Shown piece after piece: positions 44,103 through 52,956 of a stretch of DNA of 64,000 bases (its first letter is position 1; each line of letters begins with the position of its first letter). Position numbers and translations under genes: made by a program. Source of the stretch: Streptomyces aurantiacus JA 4570 (GTDB lineage: Bacteria; Actinomycetota; Actinomycetes; Streptomycetales; Streptomycetaceae); NCBI RefSeq assembly GCF_000414115.1, contig NZ_AOPZ01000316.1:1-64000 (forward strand), read 5' to 3'. The notes below the pieces were generated by a model. That model saw nothing but the letters and a program-made list of their open reading frames with translations, did no database searches and was not told the DNA's origin.

Positions 44103-45032
44103 GTGTTCGACACGTCCGACTTCGATCTGGCTCCGTACGCCGATGTCGACACGGCACGGTTCGTGCGGCGTACGTACTGCAGTTGGCAGGACGCCGGTTG
44201 GCGGTCGTTGCTGGTGCAGAGCTTCACCCATGCGCGGGAGGTGGAGCACCTCGACCTTCCCGGAGTGTCCGATCTGCATCTCGTCCTCTGTACGGGAGGG
44301 ACCGCGGAGATGCGGACGCGCGCCGACGGCAGGCCGACGCGTCGGCGCTGGGCCCCCGGCCGTCTGGAGCTCATGGTCCCCGGCCACTCGACCGTGCGCA
44401 GTTACCGCTCGACGACGACGATGAGCAGCGTCCAGGTGCACATTCCGCGGGCGACCGTGGAGCGGGCCGCTGCGGAACTCGGCGGTCCCGCGCCGGACTT
44501 CGAGGCGCTGTCCGCCGGGCTGGGCGCGGGCGACGCACTCGTCGAACACGTCGTGCGCGCCCTGCCGGGGGCGGAGGGCGCGACAGACGTGTACGCGGAA
44601 TCAGCGGCCGCCTTCCTCGCCACCCATCTGCTGACGCGGGGCCGCGACCACCGCCCGCCGGGTCCCGACCGCGCGGCGGTACGCCAAGGCATCGCGATCA
44701 TGCGGGACCGCCTGGCCCATCCGCTGACGCTCGCCGACATCGCCGCCGAAGTGCACTTGAGCGTCTACCACTTCATCCGCGTGTTCCGCGAAGCCACCGG
44801 CGAGACACCGCATCGGTATCTGACCCGGCTGCGGATCGAGCAGGCGCGGCGGCTGCTGGCCCGTACCGACCTCACCGTCGGGCAGATCGCCGAACGCTGC
44901 GGCTTCTCCAGCCCGGGAGGTCTCTCCTCGGTCTTCCTGGCGCATGTCGGCGTCCGGCCGTCGGTGTTCCGCAAGAACGCGTCGACAGGGGAGCAATTTC
45001 GCGCATGTCCCGCCCCGGGCACGCCGTCCTAA
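44103..45032 (+). CDS. AraC-family transcriptional regulator
   Basis: A 309-residue regulator. The N-terminal half is a cupin-like sensor region (VSDLHLVLCTGGTAEMRTR). The C-terminal region has the two helix-turn-helix units: LTLADIAAEVHLSVYHFIRVF and LTVGQIAERCGFSSPGGLSS, then FLAHVGVRPSVFRKN. The GTG at 44103 has GAGG just upstream. It lies nine bases before an SRPBCC gene, so they form a two-gene operon. The inducer is unknown. Confidence 0.9.
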   Translation: MFDTSDFDLAPYADVDTARFVRRTYCSWQDAGWRSLLVQSFTHAREVEHLDLPGVSDLHLVLCTGGTAEMRTRADGRPTRRRWAPGRLELMVPGHSTVRSYRSTTTMSSVQVHIPRATVERAAAELGGPAPDFEALSAGLGAGDALVEHVVRALPGAEGATDVYAESAAAFLATHLLTRGRDHRPPGPDRAAVRQGIAIMRDRLAHPLTLADIAAEVHLSVYHFIRVFREATGETPHRYLTRLRIEQARRLLARTDLTVGQIAERCGFSSPGGLSSVFLAHVGVRPSVFRKNASTGEQFRACPAPGTPS

Positions 45033-45041
45033 CGTGGCGGC

Positions 45042-45494
45042 GTGCCCTACACCTATGCCGTGACCTCACATTCACCGGCGAAGCCCGAAGCCGTGTTCAC
45101 CGTGCTCCTGCGCGCGGCCACCTGGCCCTCGTGGTCGCCGATCGACTCCGCCGAGATCGAAGGGGGAGGCGATCCCGACCTCCCGCAGGAGGTCGGCGAC
45201 GTACGCGTGTTCCGTACCGGACGGGCGACCGCCCGCGAGAACATCGTCGAGCTGCTCGCCGACCGGCGGTTCGGCTACGAGAACGCGGGTGGCCCGTTCC
45301 GTTCCTACCGGGGCACCGTCGAGCTGGCCGAAACCCCGCAGGGCGGCACCGACATCACCTGGTCGGCCACCTTCGAGCCGAAGCTTCCCCTCTCGGGGCC
45401 GTTCTGGCGCTGGTATCTGACCCGCTTCATGCAGCGGATGGCCGACGGCCTGGCCGCGTACGCCGACACGGCGCCGACGCCGGGCGTGGCCTAA
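45042..45494 (+). CDS. SRPBCC-family protein
   Basis: A 150-residue START/SRPBCC protein with the typical N-terminal strand YTYAVTSHSPAKPEAVFTVL, WPSWSPIDSAEIEG, and the C-terminal helix FMQRMADGLAAYAD. Such proteins bind hydrophobic ligands in a deep cavity. It follows the AraC gene by nine bases and is probably its co-transcribed partner. Confidence 0.85.
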   Translation: MPYTYAVTSHSPAKPEAVFTVLLRAATWPSWSPIDSAEIEGGGDPDLPQEVGDVRVFRTGRATARENIVELLADRRFGYENAGGPFRSYRGTVELAETPQGGTDITWSATFEPKLPLSGPFWRWYLTRFMQRMADGLAAYADTAPTPGVA

Positions 45495-45504
45495 CAGGGA
45501 TCGC

Positions 45505-45914
45505 GTGGCCCTCGTGCTGCCAGGAACCGGCTATTCACCCGCCCGACCACTGCTCCACTTCGCCCGGGCCGTAATCAAGTCACCTGGGTGGAGAGGCAGA
45601 CCGTCGAAGCGATCGACGCCGAAGAGGGCTCCTGTCGCCTGCTGGTCGGCAAGTCGTTGGGCTCCTTCGCCTGCGGCGTCGCTGCGGAACGCTCCCTTCC
45701 CGCAGCCTGGCTGACGCGAGTTCTGACGAGCAGTCATATCGTCCACGCACTCCAGCAGTCCACCGCTTCAACGCCACTCGTCGGCGGAAGCGCCGACAGG
45801 CTGTGGGACGCCCAGGCGGCACATTCCCTCGACGCGCTTCGGCAGGTCATGTCACGGTTCGAGCAATTCCTGAGGAAGGAGCTGGAGCCGACTCGTTCAC
45901 GGTCTGGTGGCTGA
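45505..45914 (+). pseudogene. decayed alpha/beta-hydrolase
   Basis: The start (VALVLPGTGYSPARPLLHFARAV from 45505) and the middle (VGKSLGSFACGVAAE, with the GxSxG nucleophile motif, then TPLVGGSADRLWD) belong to one small hydrolase family but are in different frames. The switch is near 45585, and some 20 residues normally between the pieces are absent. The C-terminus drifts into unrelated residues. It is a deletion plus frameshift remnant. Confidence 0.65.
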
Positions 45915-45938
45915 CCCACCGGACACGCCTTGGGGCGA

Positions 45939-45969
45939 GTGCCTGACCGCGTGTGTCGCGGTCAGGCAC
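45939..45969. terminator. bidirectional terminator
   Basis: GTGCCTGACCGCG at 45939-45951 pairs perfectly with CGCGGTCAGGCAC at 45957-45969 around a TGTGT loop. It lies between the hydrolase remnant and the end of snapalysin. Confidence 0.85.
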
Positions 45970-45993
45970 CGTGCGCTGTGATCTTCCGTGCGG

Positions 45994-46572
45994 CTATCGC
46001 GCGTCCACCAGCATGCGGCCGTCGGCTGGGGCGTGTGCGGCGCCGCCCGCGTAGGCGCGCTCGACCCGGGCCTGCTCAGCCGCGTCGGGCACCGCGTTCT
46101 TGCAGCTGGTGCCCGCGCTGGAACCCGACATCAACTGGGAGCACGGGCCGGGCTTGGTGTCCGGCAGGCCCAGGTTGTGGCCGAGTTCGTGGGCGGCGAT
46201 ACGGTTCTTGTCGTGGCCTTGCGTGACCGCCTGTTGGCCGAGTTGGACCTGAGCCCTGCCACCCGGGCGGACCGGGCCGAGGGTGGCCTGCGGCCAGCCG
46301 CTGGTGGCCACGATCTGGATCTCGGCCCGGGTGCCGGGCGCGGCCTCGACCAGCTTGACGTTCTCGACGTTCGAGTTCCACGAGGCGACACCGGCCGTGA
46401 TCGCCGCCTCCCAGCCCGCGGCCCGGCTGTCGTCGTAGCGGAGCGTCACTACCGCCGACGTGTCTTTCGCCGTCGCCGGTTCCGGCGCGGACAGGGCGTT
46501 CGCCGCCGGTGCCGCGGTCAGGGCGACCGCGACGGCGGTACTCGCTATTCCCAGCCGTATGTGATGCAGCAT
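45994..46572 (-). CDS. snpA: snapalysin (small neutral metalloprotease, M7)
   Basis: A 192-residue secreted protease. A signal peptide (1-27, ending ANA) and short propeptide precede the catalytic domain. The zinc site is HELGHNLGLPD at residues 128-138: His128, Glu129 (catalytic), His132 and Asp138, the HExxHxxGxxD signature of snapalysin. Two cysteines (GPCSQLM and SCKNAV) form the family disulfide. The ATG at 46572 has AAGGGA upstream. In Streptomyces snpA is often beside a divergent LysR gene (snpR), which is absent here. Confidence 0.93.
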   Translation of the reverse strand: MLHHIRLGIASTAVAVALTAAPAANALSAPEPATAKDTSAVVTLRYDDSRAAGWEAAITAGVASWNSNVENVKLVEAAPGTRAEIQIVATSGWPQATLGPVRPGGRAQVQLGQQAVTQGHDKNRIAAHELGHNLGLPDTKPGPCSQLMSGSSAGTSCKNAVPDAAEQARVERAYAGGAAHAPADGRMLVDAR

Positions 46573-46663
46573 TGCTGTCCCTTCACTTCACTTGTGGGGG
46601 GCCTCGGCTCCGTACGGAACCGAGAGTGTGTGGGGAGGGAAGTGCTGTGGTGCGGCGCCGGGG

Positions 46664-47464
46664 TCAGGGCTTGCGCGCCACCGCCCCGTACATCGCGATG
46701 GCCCGGTCGTCGACGGCGTGCTGCCCGTCGCCCGGCCGCCACTTGTGGACCTGGACCACGCCGGGCTCGACCAGCTCAAGGCCGTCGAAGAACGAGGTGG
46801 CGGTCGGCAGGTCGCGCAGCGCCATGGGCATGTTCTGCCGCGCGTACTCCTCGGCGACCTGGCCGACCTCCTCCGGGGCGAAGTCCGCGGTGCCGATCGT
46901 CATCGCCAGGAAGCTGCCCGACGGGAGCGGATCGAGCAGGCGCCGCACCAGACGGTGGTCGTCCGGCGGCAGGATGAAGTGCAGCATGCCGATGATCATC
47001 AGGCCGACCGGCTTGTCCAGATCCAGCAGTTCACTGAATTCGGGGCTGTCCAGGATGGCGTCGGGATCGTGCATGTCGGCGTCCACGTAGGCGGTCGCGC
47101 CTTCGGGCGAGCTCTGTAGCAGGGCGCGGGCGTGGGTGAGGACGATGGGATCGTTGTCCACGTAGACCACGTGCGACTCCGGTGCCGCCTTCTGCACCAC
47201 CTCGTGCAGGTTCGGCGCGGTCGGCAGCCCGGTCCCGATGTCGAGGAACTGCCGAACGCCCTTCTCCTCGGCCAGAAATCGCCCCGCGCGGTGCATGAAC
47301 CGGCGGTTCTCCCGCATGTGCACGGGCAGCGACGGCCAGTGCCGGCACATGGCGTCGCCCGCCTCGACGTCGACGAGATAGTGGTCCTTGCCGCCCAGGA
47401 TGTAGTCGTAGACGCGAGCGGAGTGCGCCGTAGAGGTGTCAACTCTGTCCAGGGGGCTGGTCAT
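46664..47464 (-). CDS. DUF574/SAV2177-type SAM-dependent methyltransferase
   Basis: A 266-residue protein of the actinobacterial DUF574 group. It begins with RVYDYILGGKDHYLVDVEAG, has the motif FLDIGTGLPTAPNLHEV, and an acidic VVYVDNDPIVLTHARALL, matching the family pattern. These proteins have a Rossmann methyltransferase fold and bind SAM; substrates are unknown. Many copies occur in each Streptomyces genome. It is downstream of no partner and reads toward snapalysin. Confidence 0.9.
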   Translation of the reverse strand: MTSPLDRVDTSTAHSARVYDYILGGKDHYLVDVEAGDAMCRHWPSLPVHMRENRRFMHRAGRFLAEEKGVRQFLDIGTGLPTAPNLHEVVQKAAPESHVVYVDNDPIVLTHARALLQSSPEGATAYVDADMHDPDAILDSPEFSELLDLDKPVGLMIIGMLHFILPPDDHRLVRRLLDPLPSGSFLAMTIGTADFAPEEVGQVAEEYARQNMPMALRDLPTATSFFDGLELVEPGVVQVHKWRPGDGQHAVDDRAIAMYGAVARKP

Positions 47465-47696
47465 ACGCCGTTCCTATCCTCGCCACCAAAGGTCGTGGCA
47501 GACGGTACAGCGCCGGACCACTCCTCGAACAGCAGCCCCACGGCCATGAATACGTACGGGAGTTGAGACGGCCGGCCCCGGCGCCGGAGCGCCTCCGACG
47601 GGCAGCCGCGTGCACCGGGGGAGGGGCCTGTAGATTGTCCGTAGTCGCAAGGAGTTCCATTGCCTCACCGGGACCGGTCCCCGCGCGCGTGCCGCT

Positions 47697-48314
47697 GTGC
47701 TGTTGCTGCACGGCGGACACGAGTACGGCACGTCGGCGCCCGGCCCGTGGAATCTCCCCGCCGTCCGGATGCTCCCCTTCGAACGGGCCGCCCGCCGCGC
47801 CACGGCGGAGCACGCCGTGCTCATCGGGCGGGTCCGCTACCGCTGCCGCGGCTGGAACGGGGAGCGCGCGGACGCGGCCCGCGACGCCGAGGCCGCGTTG
47901 AGCGAACTGGCCGAGATCGCGGGTGACCTGCCGACCGTCCTGGTGGGCCACTCGATGGGCGCCCGAGCCGCCCTGCGCGCGGGCGGGGCCCCCGGCGTGC
48001 GGGGAGTCGTCGGGCTTGCCCCGTGGTGCCCTCCGGAGGATCCGGTGCGGCACCTCGACGGCCGACGCGTCGTACTCCTCCACGGTGACCGGGACCGCGT
48101 GACCGACCCGCAGGCGTCCGTCGACTTCTGCGCCCGGGCCAGAACCGCGGGCGCGCACGCGAGCTTCGTGGAAGTGCGGGGCAGCGGCCACGCCATGCTC
48201 CGGCGGGCGGCCGCATGGCACGGGCTCACCGCGCGTGCGGTGACCGGGTTGCTCGGCCTCACACCGCTGTCTTCGCGTTTCTCCGGTGAGGGGTGTCTTC
48301 CGGCGCCTCCCTGA
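47697..48314 (+). CDS. alpha/beta-hydrolase (dienelactone-hydrolase-like)
   Basis: A 205-residue hydrolase with VLLLHGGHEYG, nucleophile elbow VLVGHSMGARAAL, Asp in VVLLHGDRDRVTD and His in GSGHAMLRRAAAW, a complete Ser-Asp-His triad. The start is puzzling: the frame is open only to a GTG at 47697, which has no ribosome site. A TTG at 47660 has an ideal AAGGAG but is in another frame. A one-base change between 47660 and 47697 would join them. I keep the GTG start but suspect a sequencing error or mutation. Confidence 0.78.
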   Translation: MLLLHGGHEYGTSAPGPWNLPAVRMLPFERAARRATAEHAVLIGRVRYRCRGWNGERADAARDAEAALSELAEIAGDLPTVLVGHSMGARAALRAGGAPGVRGVVGLAPWCPPEDPVRHLDGRRVVLLHGDRDRVTDPQASVDFCARARTAGAHASFVEVRGSGHAMLRRAAAWHGLTARAVTGLLGLTPLSSRFSGEGCLPAPP

Positions 48315-48467
48315 CAAGCTCGAACAGCTCGGGCCTCTGGTCGGTGACGCCGCCAGGAGGCTCTCCCTGGTTCGGCCCACCATGCCGAACTGGGGCATCG
48401 GCGTATGACCCGAGAACGAGTATTGGCACGGCGCCGTGTGTCTGGGCACGCACCCGAGGCCCAGCCC

Positions 48468-48989
48468 TCATGTCGCTTCGGCTGTTCCGAGACTGTAGAG
48501 GGCTTCACCCATGGGGGACTGTCCCCCGCTGACGTGGGCGCGGACCGAGGCGAGGTATTCGTCCCGGCTGATCCGTCCATCGCCGTCGGTGTCCAGCACG
48601 GCGAACGCCGCCTTGATATTGCCGGCCGGGTTCCCCAGCGCCGTGCGCAGCGTCGTGAACTCCGCCAGGTCCAGGGCACCGTCCTTGTCGGTGTCGGCGA
48701 GGTCGAACAGTCCGCCGAGCACGGGCTCGCAGACGGTGTCGAACGCATCGGCCCCGGCCCATGCTTCGTACTCCTCGAAGGTCACCCCTCCGTCGCCGTC
48801 CGCGTCCATCGCCGCCCACGCCCGCTCACCGGCGGTGCGTGCGGCAATGACCAGGGGGTCGTCCTTGGTGCGCCCCGTCGCCGCTGCCACTCGCTCGGCG
48901 CGCGCGAAGTATTCGTCCGCCGAGATGACCCCGTCGCCGTCCGCGTCCAGCATGGCAAAGACGAGTCGCTTCGCAGTGATGTCGTCCAT
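48468..48989 (-). CDS. four-EF-hand calcium-binding protein (calerythrin-like)
   Basis: A 173-residue protein with four EF-hand loops: DADGDGVISADE, DADGDGGVTFEE, DTDKDGALDLAE and DTDGDGRISRDE. All four keep the Asp/Glu at positions 1, 3, 5 and 12, so all should bind calcium. The spacing matches calerythrin-type bacterial proteins. The ATG at 48989 has AAGGA upstream. It may buffer or sense calcium during development; that role is inferred. Confidence 0.92.
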   Translation of the reverse strand: MDDITAKRLVFAMLDADGDGVISADEYFARAERVAAATGRTKDDPLVIAARTAGERAWAAMDADGDGGVTFEEYEAWAGADAFDTVCEPVLGGLFDLADTDKDGALDLAEFTTLRTALGNPAGNIKAAFAVLDTDGDGRISRDEYLASVRAHVSGGQSPMGEALYSLGTAEAT

Positions 48990-49241
48990 CGATGTTCCTT
49001 CTGCCAAGTTCACGCACATGGATCTGTGATCGCGTTCTGCCAGCCATACCCGATACGCCCGGGTTCCAGGCGCTCGCGACTGCTTGTCCTGCGGTGACGT
49101 GATGCACGAGCGCGCACTTCTCGGCGCACGAGACGAAGGGGCGCGGAGGGCGCGCTACGACAAGCCGGGGGCCGCGGGGGCGGCCAAGGGCCGTCATGGG
49201 CAGCCATGGGCCAGAAGTGAATCCGGATACCTGGAGGGCGC

Positions 49242-49781
49242 ATGATCGGTGGACGTGGTGCGGCAATGGCCTTGAGCTCCCTGTTTCTGATGGGCTCGAC
49301 GTGGGCGTAGGCTCCAGCCAGTCAGGCCGATGCAGCCAGGCACAGCGGGGGTGTCCTGTGCACGGGGCACAGTGAGAGCACGTACAACCCGCCCCTGACC
49401 CTCACGCCGCGCGAGACCCGCGTTCACACAGAGGCCCGGTACGAGTGCACCGTCGCGCCCGGCCGGACCATGTCAGCCACCGGTTCGCTGGAGGGGGTGT
49501 CACCGGAGGCATCCTGCGTCGCCCTGACCAACTCCCGCCTCACGGAAGACGTGCGGTATGCCGACGGCAAGCGGTCTTTGATCACCTACAGCAGCAGCAC
49601 CACGCTCCGTGTCGCCGGCGTTCTCGTCGTCAGGCTGTCGGGCCGGGTCGCCGAAGGGCGCGGCGAGGGACATTCGGCACAGCGGACGGTTGCCGCGCTG
49701 CCCAACCAGCTGCCCACGCAATGCCTCACCTCCGGCCTCCAAGGCAGCAGCGGTCAGGCGCAGCTGGAGATCCAGCCGTGA
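49242..49781 (+). pseudogene. secreted-protein gene interrupted by an amber codon in its signal peptide
   Basis: From the ATG at 49242, with GGAGGG four bases upstream, the frame reads MIGGRGAAMALSSLFLMGS, then TWA, TAG at 49308, and continues APASQADAARHSG and on to a stop at 49781. Without the TAG (codon 23) it is a 179-residue protein whose signal peptide ends about at the stop (a CAG would give WAQA). The mature part has paired cysteines (ARYECTVAPG, PEASCVALTN and LPTQCLTSG), as in Streptomyces secreted proteins of unknown function. The stop overlaps the next gene (GTGA), so the pair was an operon. Confidence 0.75.
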
Positions 49782-50857
49782 CCGCGGCCTCCGTGGGGAT
49801 TCCCACCGAACCCATCGGCAGCATCCCTCGCCCCCCTGAGCTGCTCGCCGCCGTGGCGGCCCGTGCAGCCGGCCGGATCGGCGACGAGGAACTGGCTGCC
49901 TCTCAAGACCGTGCGGTCCGTGACACCATCCGGCGTCTGGAGGAGCTCGGCTCGCCGGTGGTCACCGACGGCGAACAGTCCAAGCCCAGCTTCGTCACGT
50001 ACCCTCTCGCCGGGCTGGATCACCTTGCACCCGATGGCGTCGTCATTCCCTTCGCCGACGGACATCAGCGACAGCTGCCCCGCCTGACGGCCGGACCGCT
50101 GCGCTACGCCGTGCACGCCGACCGATATCTGCGGGCCGCATGCCTGCACGCGACCGTCCCTGTGAAGCAAGCTGTCATCGCCCCTTCGGCGTTGAGCCTG
50201 CTCTATCCGGCGGACGGCATCGACGGCTATCCCCGCCAAGCCTTCTTGGACGATCTCACCGCCGAGGCCGAGGCCGACATCCGAGGCTGCCTGGACGCCG
50301 GCGCACACAGCGTCCAGCTCGACTTCACCGAGGCCCGCCTCGCGCTGAAGCTGGACCCGTCAGGGGGCCTGCTGGAGCAGTTCATCACGCTCAACAACCG
50401 TGTCCTGGAACGCTTCTCCGCCGCCGAGCAGGCCAGGATCGGCGTCCACACCTGCCCCGGCGGTGACCAGGACTCCACCCACAGTCTCGACGTGGACTAC
50501 GCCGGCCTGCTGCCCGCGCTGCTGCGGCTCAAGGCCGGAAACTTCTACGTCCAGCTGGCCAGCGAGCCGGAGCCGGACAAAGTCCTCGGTATCCTCGCCG
50601 ATCATCTACCCGGCCAGGCCCGCGTGTTCGTCGGGGTGACCGACCCGATCGACCCGCGCGTCGAGACCCCTGCGCAGGTCCGCGACCGGGTTCTGGCCGC
50701 TGCCCGCCATCTGCCCGCCGACCGGCTCGGCACCTGCGACGACTGCGGATTCTCGCCCTTCGCCGACGACACCTCAACCTCTCGCGACACCGCCTTCGCC
50801 AAGATCCGCGCCCGGATCGAGGGCACTGCCCTGGCCGCCTGCGAGTTGGTCGGCTAG
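49778..50857 (+). CDS. cobalamin-independent methionine synthase-like (MetE C-terminal domain) protein
   Basis: A 359-residue protein matching the catalytic C-terminal domain of MetE. It has TEPIGSIPRPPEL at the start, EELGSPVVTDGEQSKPSF, LDFTEARLALK, and the metal-binding HTCPGGD and TCDDCGF, which supply His and Cys ligands for zinc. The N-terminal MetE domain is absent, so it is one of the short MetE-like methyltransferases, moving a methyl group to a thiol. The GTG at 49778 overlaps the stop of the previous gene, with GGAG upstream. The acceptor may not be homocysteine. Confidence 0.85.
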   Translation: MTAASVGIPTEPIGSIPRPPELLAAVAARAAGRIGDEELAASQDRAVRDTIRRLEELGSPVVTDGEQSKPSFVTYPLAGLDHLAPDGVVIPFADGHQRQLPRLTAGPLRYAVHADRYLRAACLHATVPVKQAVIAPSALSLLYPADGIDGYPRQAFLDDLTAEAEADIRGCLDAGAHSVQLDFTEARLALKLDPSGGLLEQFITLNNRVLERFSAAEQARIGVHTCPGGDQDSTHSLDVDYAGLLPALLRLKAGNFYVQLASEPEPDKVLGILADHLPGQARVFVGVTDPIDPRVETPAQVRDRVLAAARHLPADRLGTCDDCGFSPFADDTSTSRDTAFAKIRARIEGTALAACELVG

Positions 50858-50881
50858 CCGCACGACAGCATGCCCGGCCTG

Positions 50882-50925
50882 CTTTGGGCGGTTCGATCGC
50901 CGGATGGCGACTGGACCGCCCAAAG
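50882..50925 (+). terminator. terminator after the MetE-like gene
   Basis: CTTTGGGCGGT (50882-50892) pairs perfectly with ACCGCCCAAAG (50915-50925), with a second small stem inside. It closes the MetE-like gene and insulates the iron-regulated operon. Confidence 0.75.
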
Positions 50926-51087
50926 ATCTTGACAATGACTCGGCAGGGGCGGAGGCGTCCGGCCGAAGCTGGTCGTGGTCGGCGATGGCGGTGGGGCAGA
51001 GTCCGACGGGTGGCTCGGACGGGGGGTTCGTGAGACTGGCTGGATTTCTCCTTGCGGAAATAATGTGGGGCCCGTTTCGCTGCTCGG

Positions 51088-51106
51088 TAAGGTTAGGCTA
51101 ACCTCC
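51088..51106 (+). promoter_or_regulatory. iron box (DmdR/IdeR-type operator)
   Basis: TAAGGTTAGGCTAACCTCC resembles the DmdR consensus TTAGGTTAGGCTCACCTAA. It contains TAGGCT, a plausible -10 element, so the repressor would cover the promoter. The first gene starts only five bases downstream, which suggests a leaderless or very short 5' end. It would switch the operon on when iron is scarce. Confidence 0.85.
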
Positions 51107-51111
51107 ACGGC

Positions 51112-51972
51112 GTGCATGAAGGTGAAGAGACCGCCGCGGCCACGCGCCCCCAGGGTCATGAACTGTCGGCCACGGGTGTCACCGTGGCGTACGAAGGCGT
51201 CGATGTCGTACACGACGCTTCGATGACGCTGCGACCGGGCGACGTGACGGTCCTGGTGGGGCCGAACGGCAGCGGGAAGTCGACGCTGCTGCGCACGCTC
51301 GCGCGGCTGCAGCGGCCCAGGGCCGCCACGCTCGTCATCGACGGCGACACCGACGGCCTGGCCCTGAGCCCCCGCGCGTTCTCGCGCCGCGTCGCCCTGC
51401 TCACCCAGGGGCGCCCCACCCCCAGCGGGCTGACCGTGCGGGACGTGGTGGAATTCGGCCGCTACCCGTACCGGGGCCGTTGGGGCAAAGCGGACCCGGA
51501 CGGCCGGGCCGCGGTGGACCGCGCGCTCGAAATGACGGGCGTCGCCGAACTCGCCGAACGCGGCGCCGAGCACCTCTCCGGAGGACAGCTCCAGCGCGTC
51601 TGGCTCGCCGGCTGCCTGGCCCAGGAGACCGGCGTGCTCCTGCTCGACGAACCGACCACCTACCTGGACCTCCGATACCAGGTCGAACTCCTCGACCTCA
51701 TACGGGATCTCGCCGACGACCACGGGATCGCCGTCGGCGCCGTCCTGCACGACCTCGACCAGGCCGCCGCCGTGGCCGACCGGATCGTCCTGCTCGACGC
51801 GGGACGGGTCGTCGCGGACGGCGACCCCGAAGACGTACTGACACCGCAGCGGCTGACCGCCACGTACGGCATCCGTATCGAGGTCGGAACCGACCCCCTC
51901 ACCGGCCATCTGCGCACCCGCGCCATCGGCCGACACCACTCGCGAAGCGAAAGGCTCAGCACCACCTCATGA
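51112..51972 (+). CDS. iron-siderophore ABC transporter ATP-binding protein
   Basis: A 286-residue ABC ATPase of the FecE/FepC group: Walker A GPNGSGKST, signature LSGGQLQRVWLAG, Walker [13 protein letters not shown] and a switch His in AVLHDLDQA. It would power siderophore uptake through the permease encoded downstream. The GTG at 51112 is the likely start, five bases after the iron box; an earlier start is not possible in frame. It overlaps the lipoprotein gene (ATGA). Confidence 0.93.
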   Translation: MHEGEETAAATRPQGHELSATGVTVAYEGVDVVHDASMTLRPGDVTVLVGPNGSGKSTLLRTLARLQRPRAATLVIDGDTDGLALSPRAFSRRVALLTQGRPTPSGLTVRDVVEFGRYPYRGRWGKADPDGRAAVDRALEMTGVAELAERGAEHLSGGQLQRVWLAGCLAQETGVLLLDEPTTYLDLRYQVELLDLIRDLADDHGIAVGAVLHDLDQAAAVADRIVLLDAGRVVADGDPEDVLTPQRLTATYGIRIEVGTDPLTGHLRTRAIGRHHSRSERLSTTS

Positions 51973-52952
51973 GACGCCTCCTGATCACCGCGGCGGCCGC
52001 CACCGCCGCGGCCCTCACCCTGTCCGCCTGCGGCACCACCGAGCCCTCCGACGACGACGCGAAGAAGGGCGCCGAATCCCTCACCCTCACCGACGCCACG
52101 GGCGCGAAGGTGAAACTGAACGGTCCCGCCAAGAGGGTCGTCGGCACCGAGTGGAACGAGGTCGAGAGCCTGATATCGCTGGGCGTCGACCCGGTCGGCG
52201 TCGCCGACGTCAAGGGCTACAAGACCTGGGACAAGGCCGTCCCGCTGAAGAACGACCCCAAGGACATCGGCACGCGCGGCGAGCCGAGCATGGACACCGT
52301 CGCGTCCCTGAAGCCCGACCTCATCCTCGCCACCACCGACCTGCCCGCGGCCGCCGTGAAGCAGCTGCGCAAGGTCGCCCCGGTCCTCGCGATCCGCCCC
52401 GCCGACGCCGCGGACCCGATCGGGCGGATGACCGAGAACCTCGACCTCATCGCCAAGGCCACCGGCACCACCAAGCGGTCCGCGAAGCTCAAGAAGGACT
52501 TCGAGGCCAAGCTCGCCGAGGGCAAGAAGGCGCTCGCCGACGCCGGACTCGGCGGCGCGGACTACGCCTTCGCCGACGGCTACGTCACCTCCAACCAGGT
52601 CTCCATCAGGCCGTTCACCAGCGGCTCCCTCATCGGCGCCGTCAACGAGAAGATCGGCCTGAAGAACGCCTGGAAGGTCAAGGGCGACAAGAGCTACGGC
52701 CTCGGCGCCACCGACGTCGAGGGCCTCACCAAGCTCGACAAGGACGTGCAGTTCGCCTACATCGGCAACAAGAGCGACAAGACCAGCACCCCGTTCAACG
52801 GCGTCCTGGCCAAGGACAAGGTGTGGACGTCGCTGCCGTTCGTGAAGAAGGGCAACGTGCACCGACTGCCCGACGGCATCTGGATGTTCGGCGGCCCCGA
52901 GTCGATGAACCAGTACGTCGACTCCGTCGTCGACGCCCTGACGAAGAAGTAG
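51969..52952 (+). CDS. iron-siderophore substrate-binding lipoprotein
   Basis: A 327-residue lipoprotein. The signal peptide ends in the lipobox LSACG, so Cys21 should be lipidated. The body is a FecB/FepB-type binding protein: RVVGTEWNEVESLISLGVDPVGVAD, then DTVASLKPDLILAT. It sits outside the membrane and delivers ferric siderophore to the permease. The ATG overlaps the ATPase gene stop, and its own stop is four bases before the permease. The ligand is not identifiable. Confidence 0.93.
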   Translation: MRRLLITAAAATAAALTLSACGTTEPSDDDAKKGAESLTLTDATGAKVKLNGPAKRVVGTEWNEVESLISLGVDPVGVADVKGYKTWDKAVPLKNDPKDIGTRGEPSMDTVASLKPDLILATTDLPAAAVKQLRKVAPVLAIRPADAADPIGRMTENLDLIAKATGTTKRSAKLKKDFEAKLAEGKKALADAGLGGADYAFADGYVTSNQVSIRPFTSGSLIGAVNEKIGLKNAWKVKGDKSYGLGATDVEGLTKLDKDVQFAYIGNKSDKTSTPFNGVLAKDKVWTSLPFVKKGNVHRLPDGIWMFGGPESMNQYVDSVVDALTKK

Positions 52953-52956
52953 CGCC

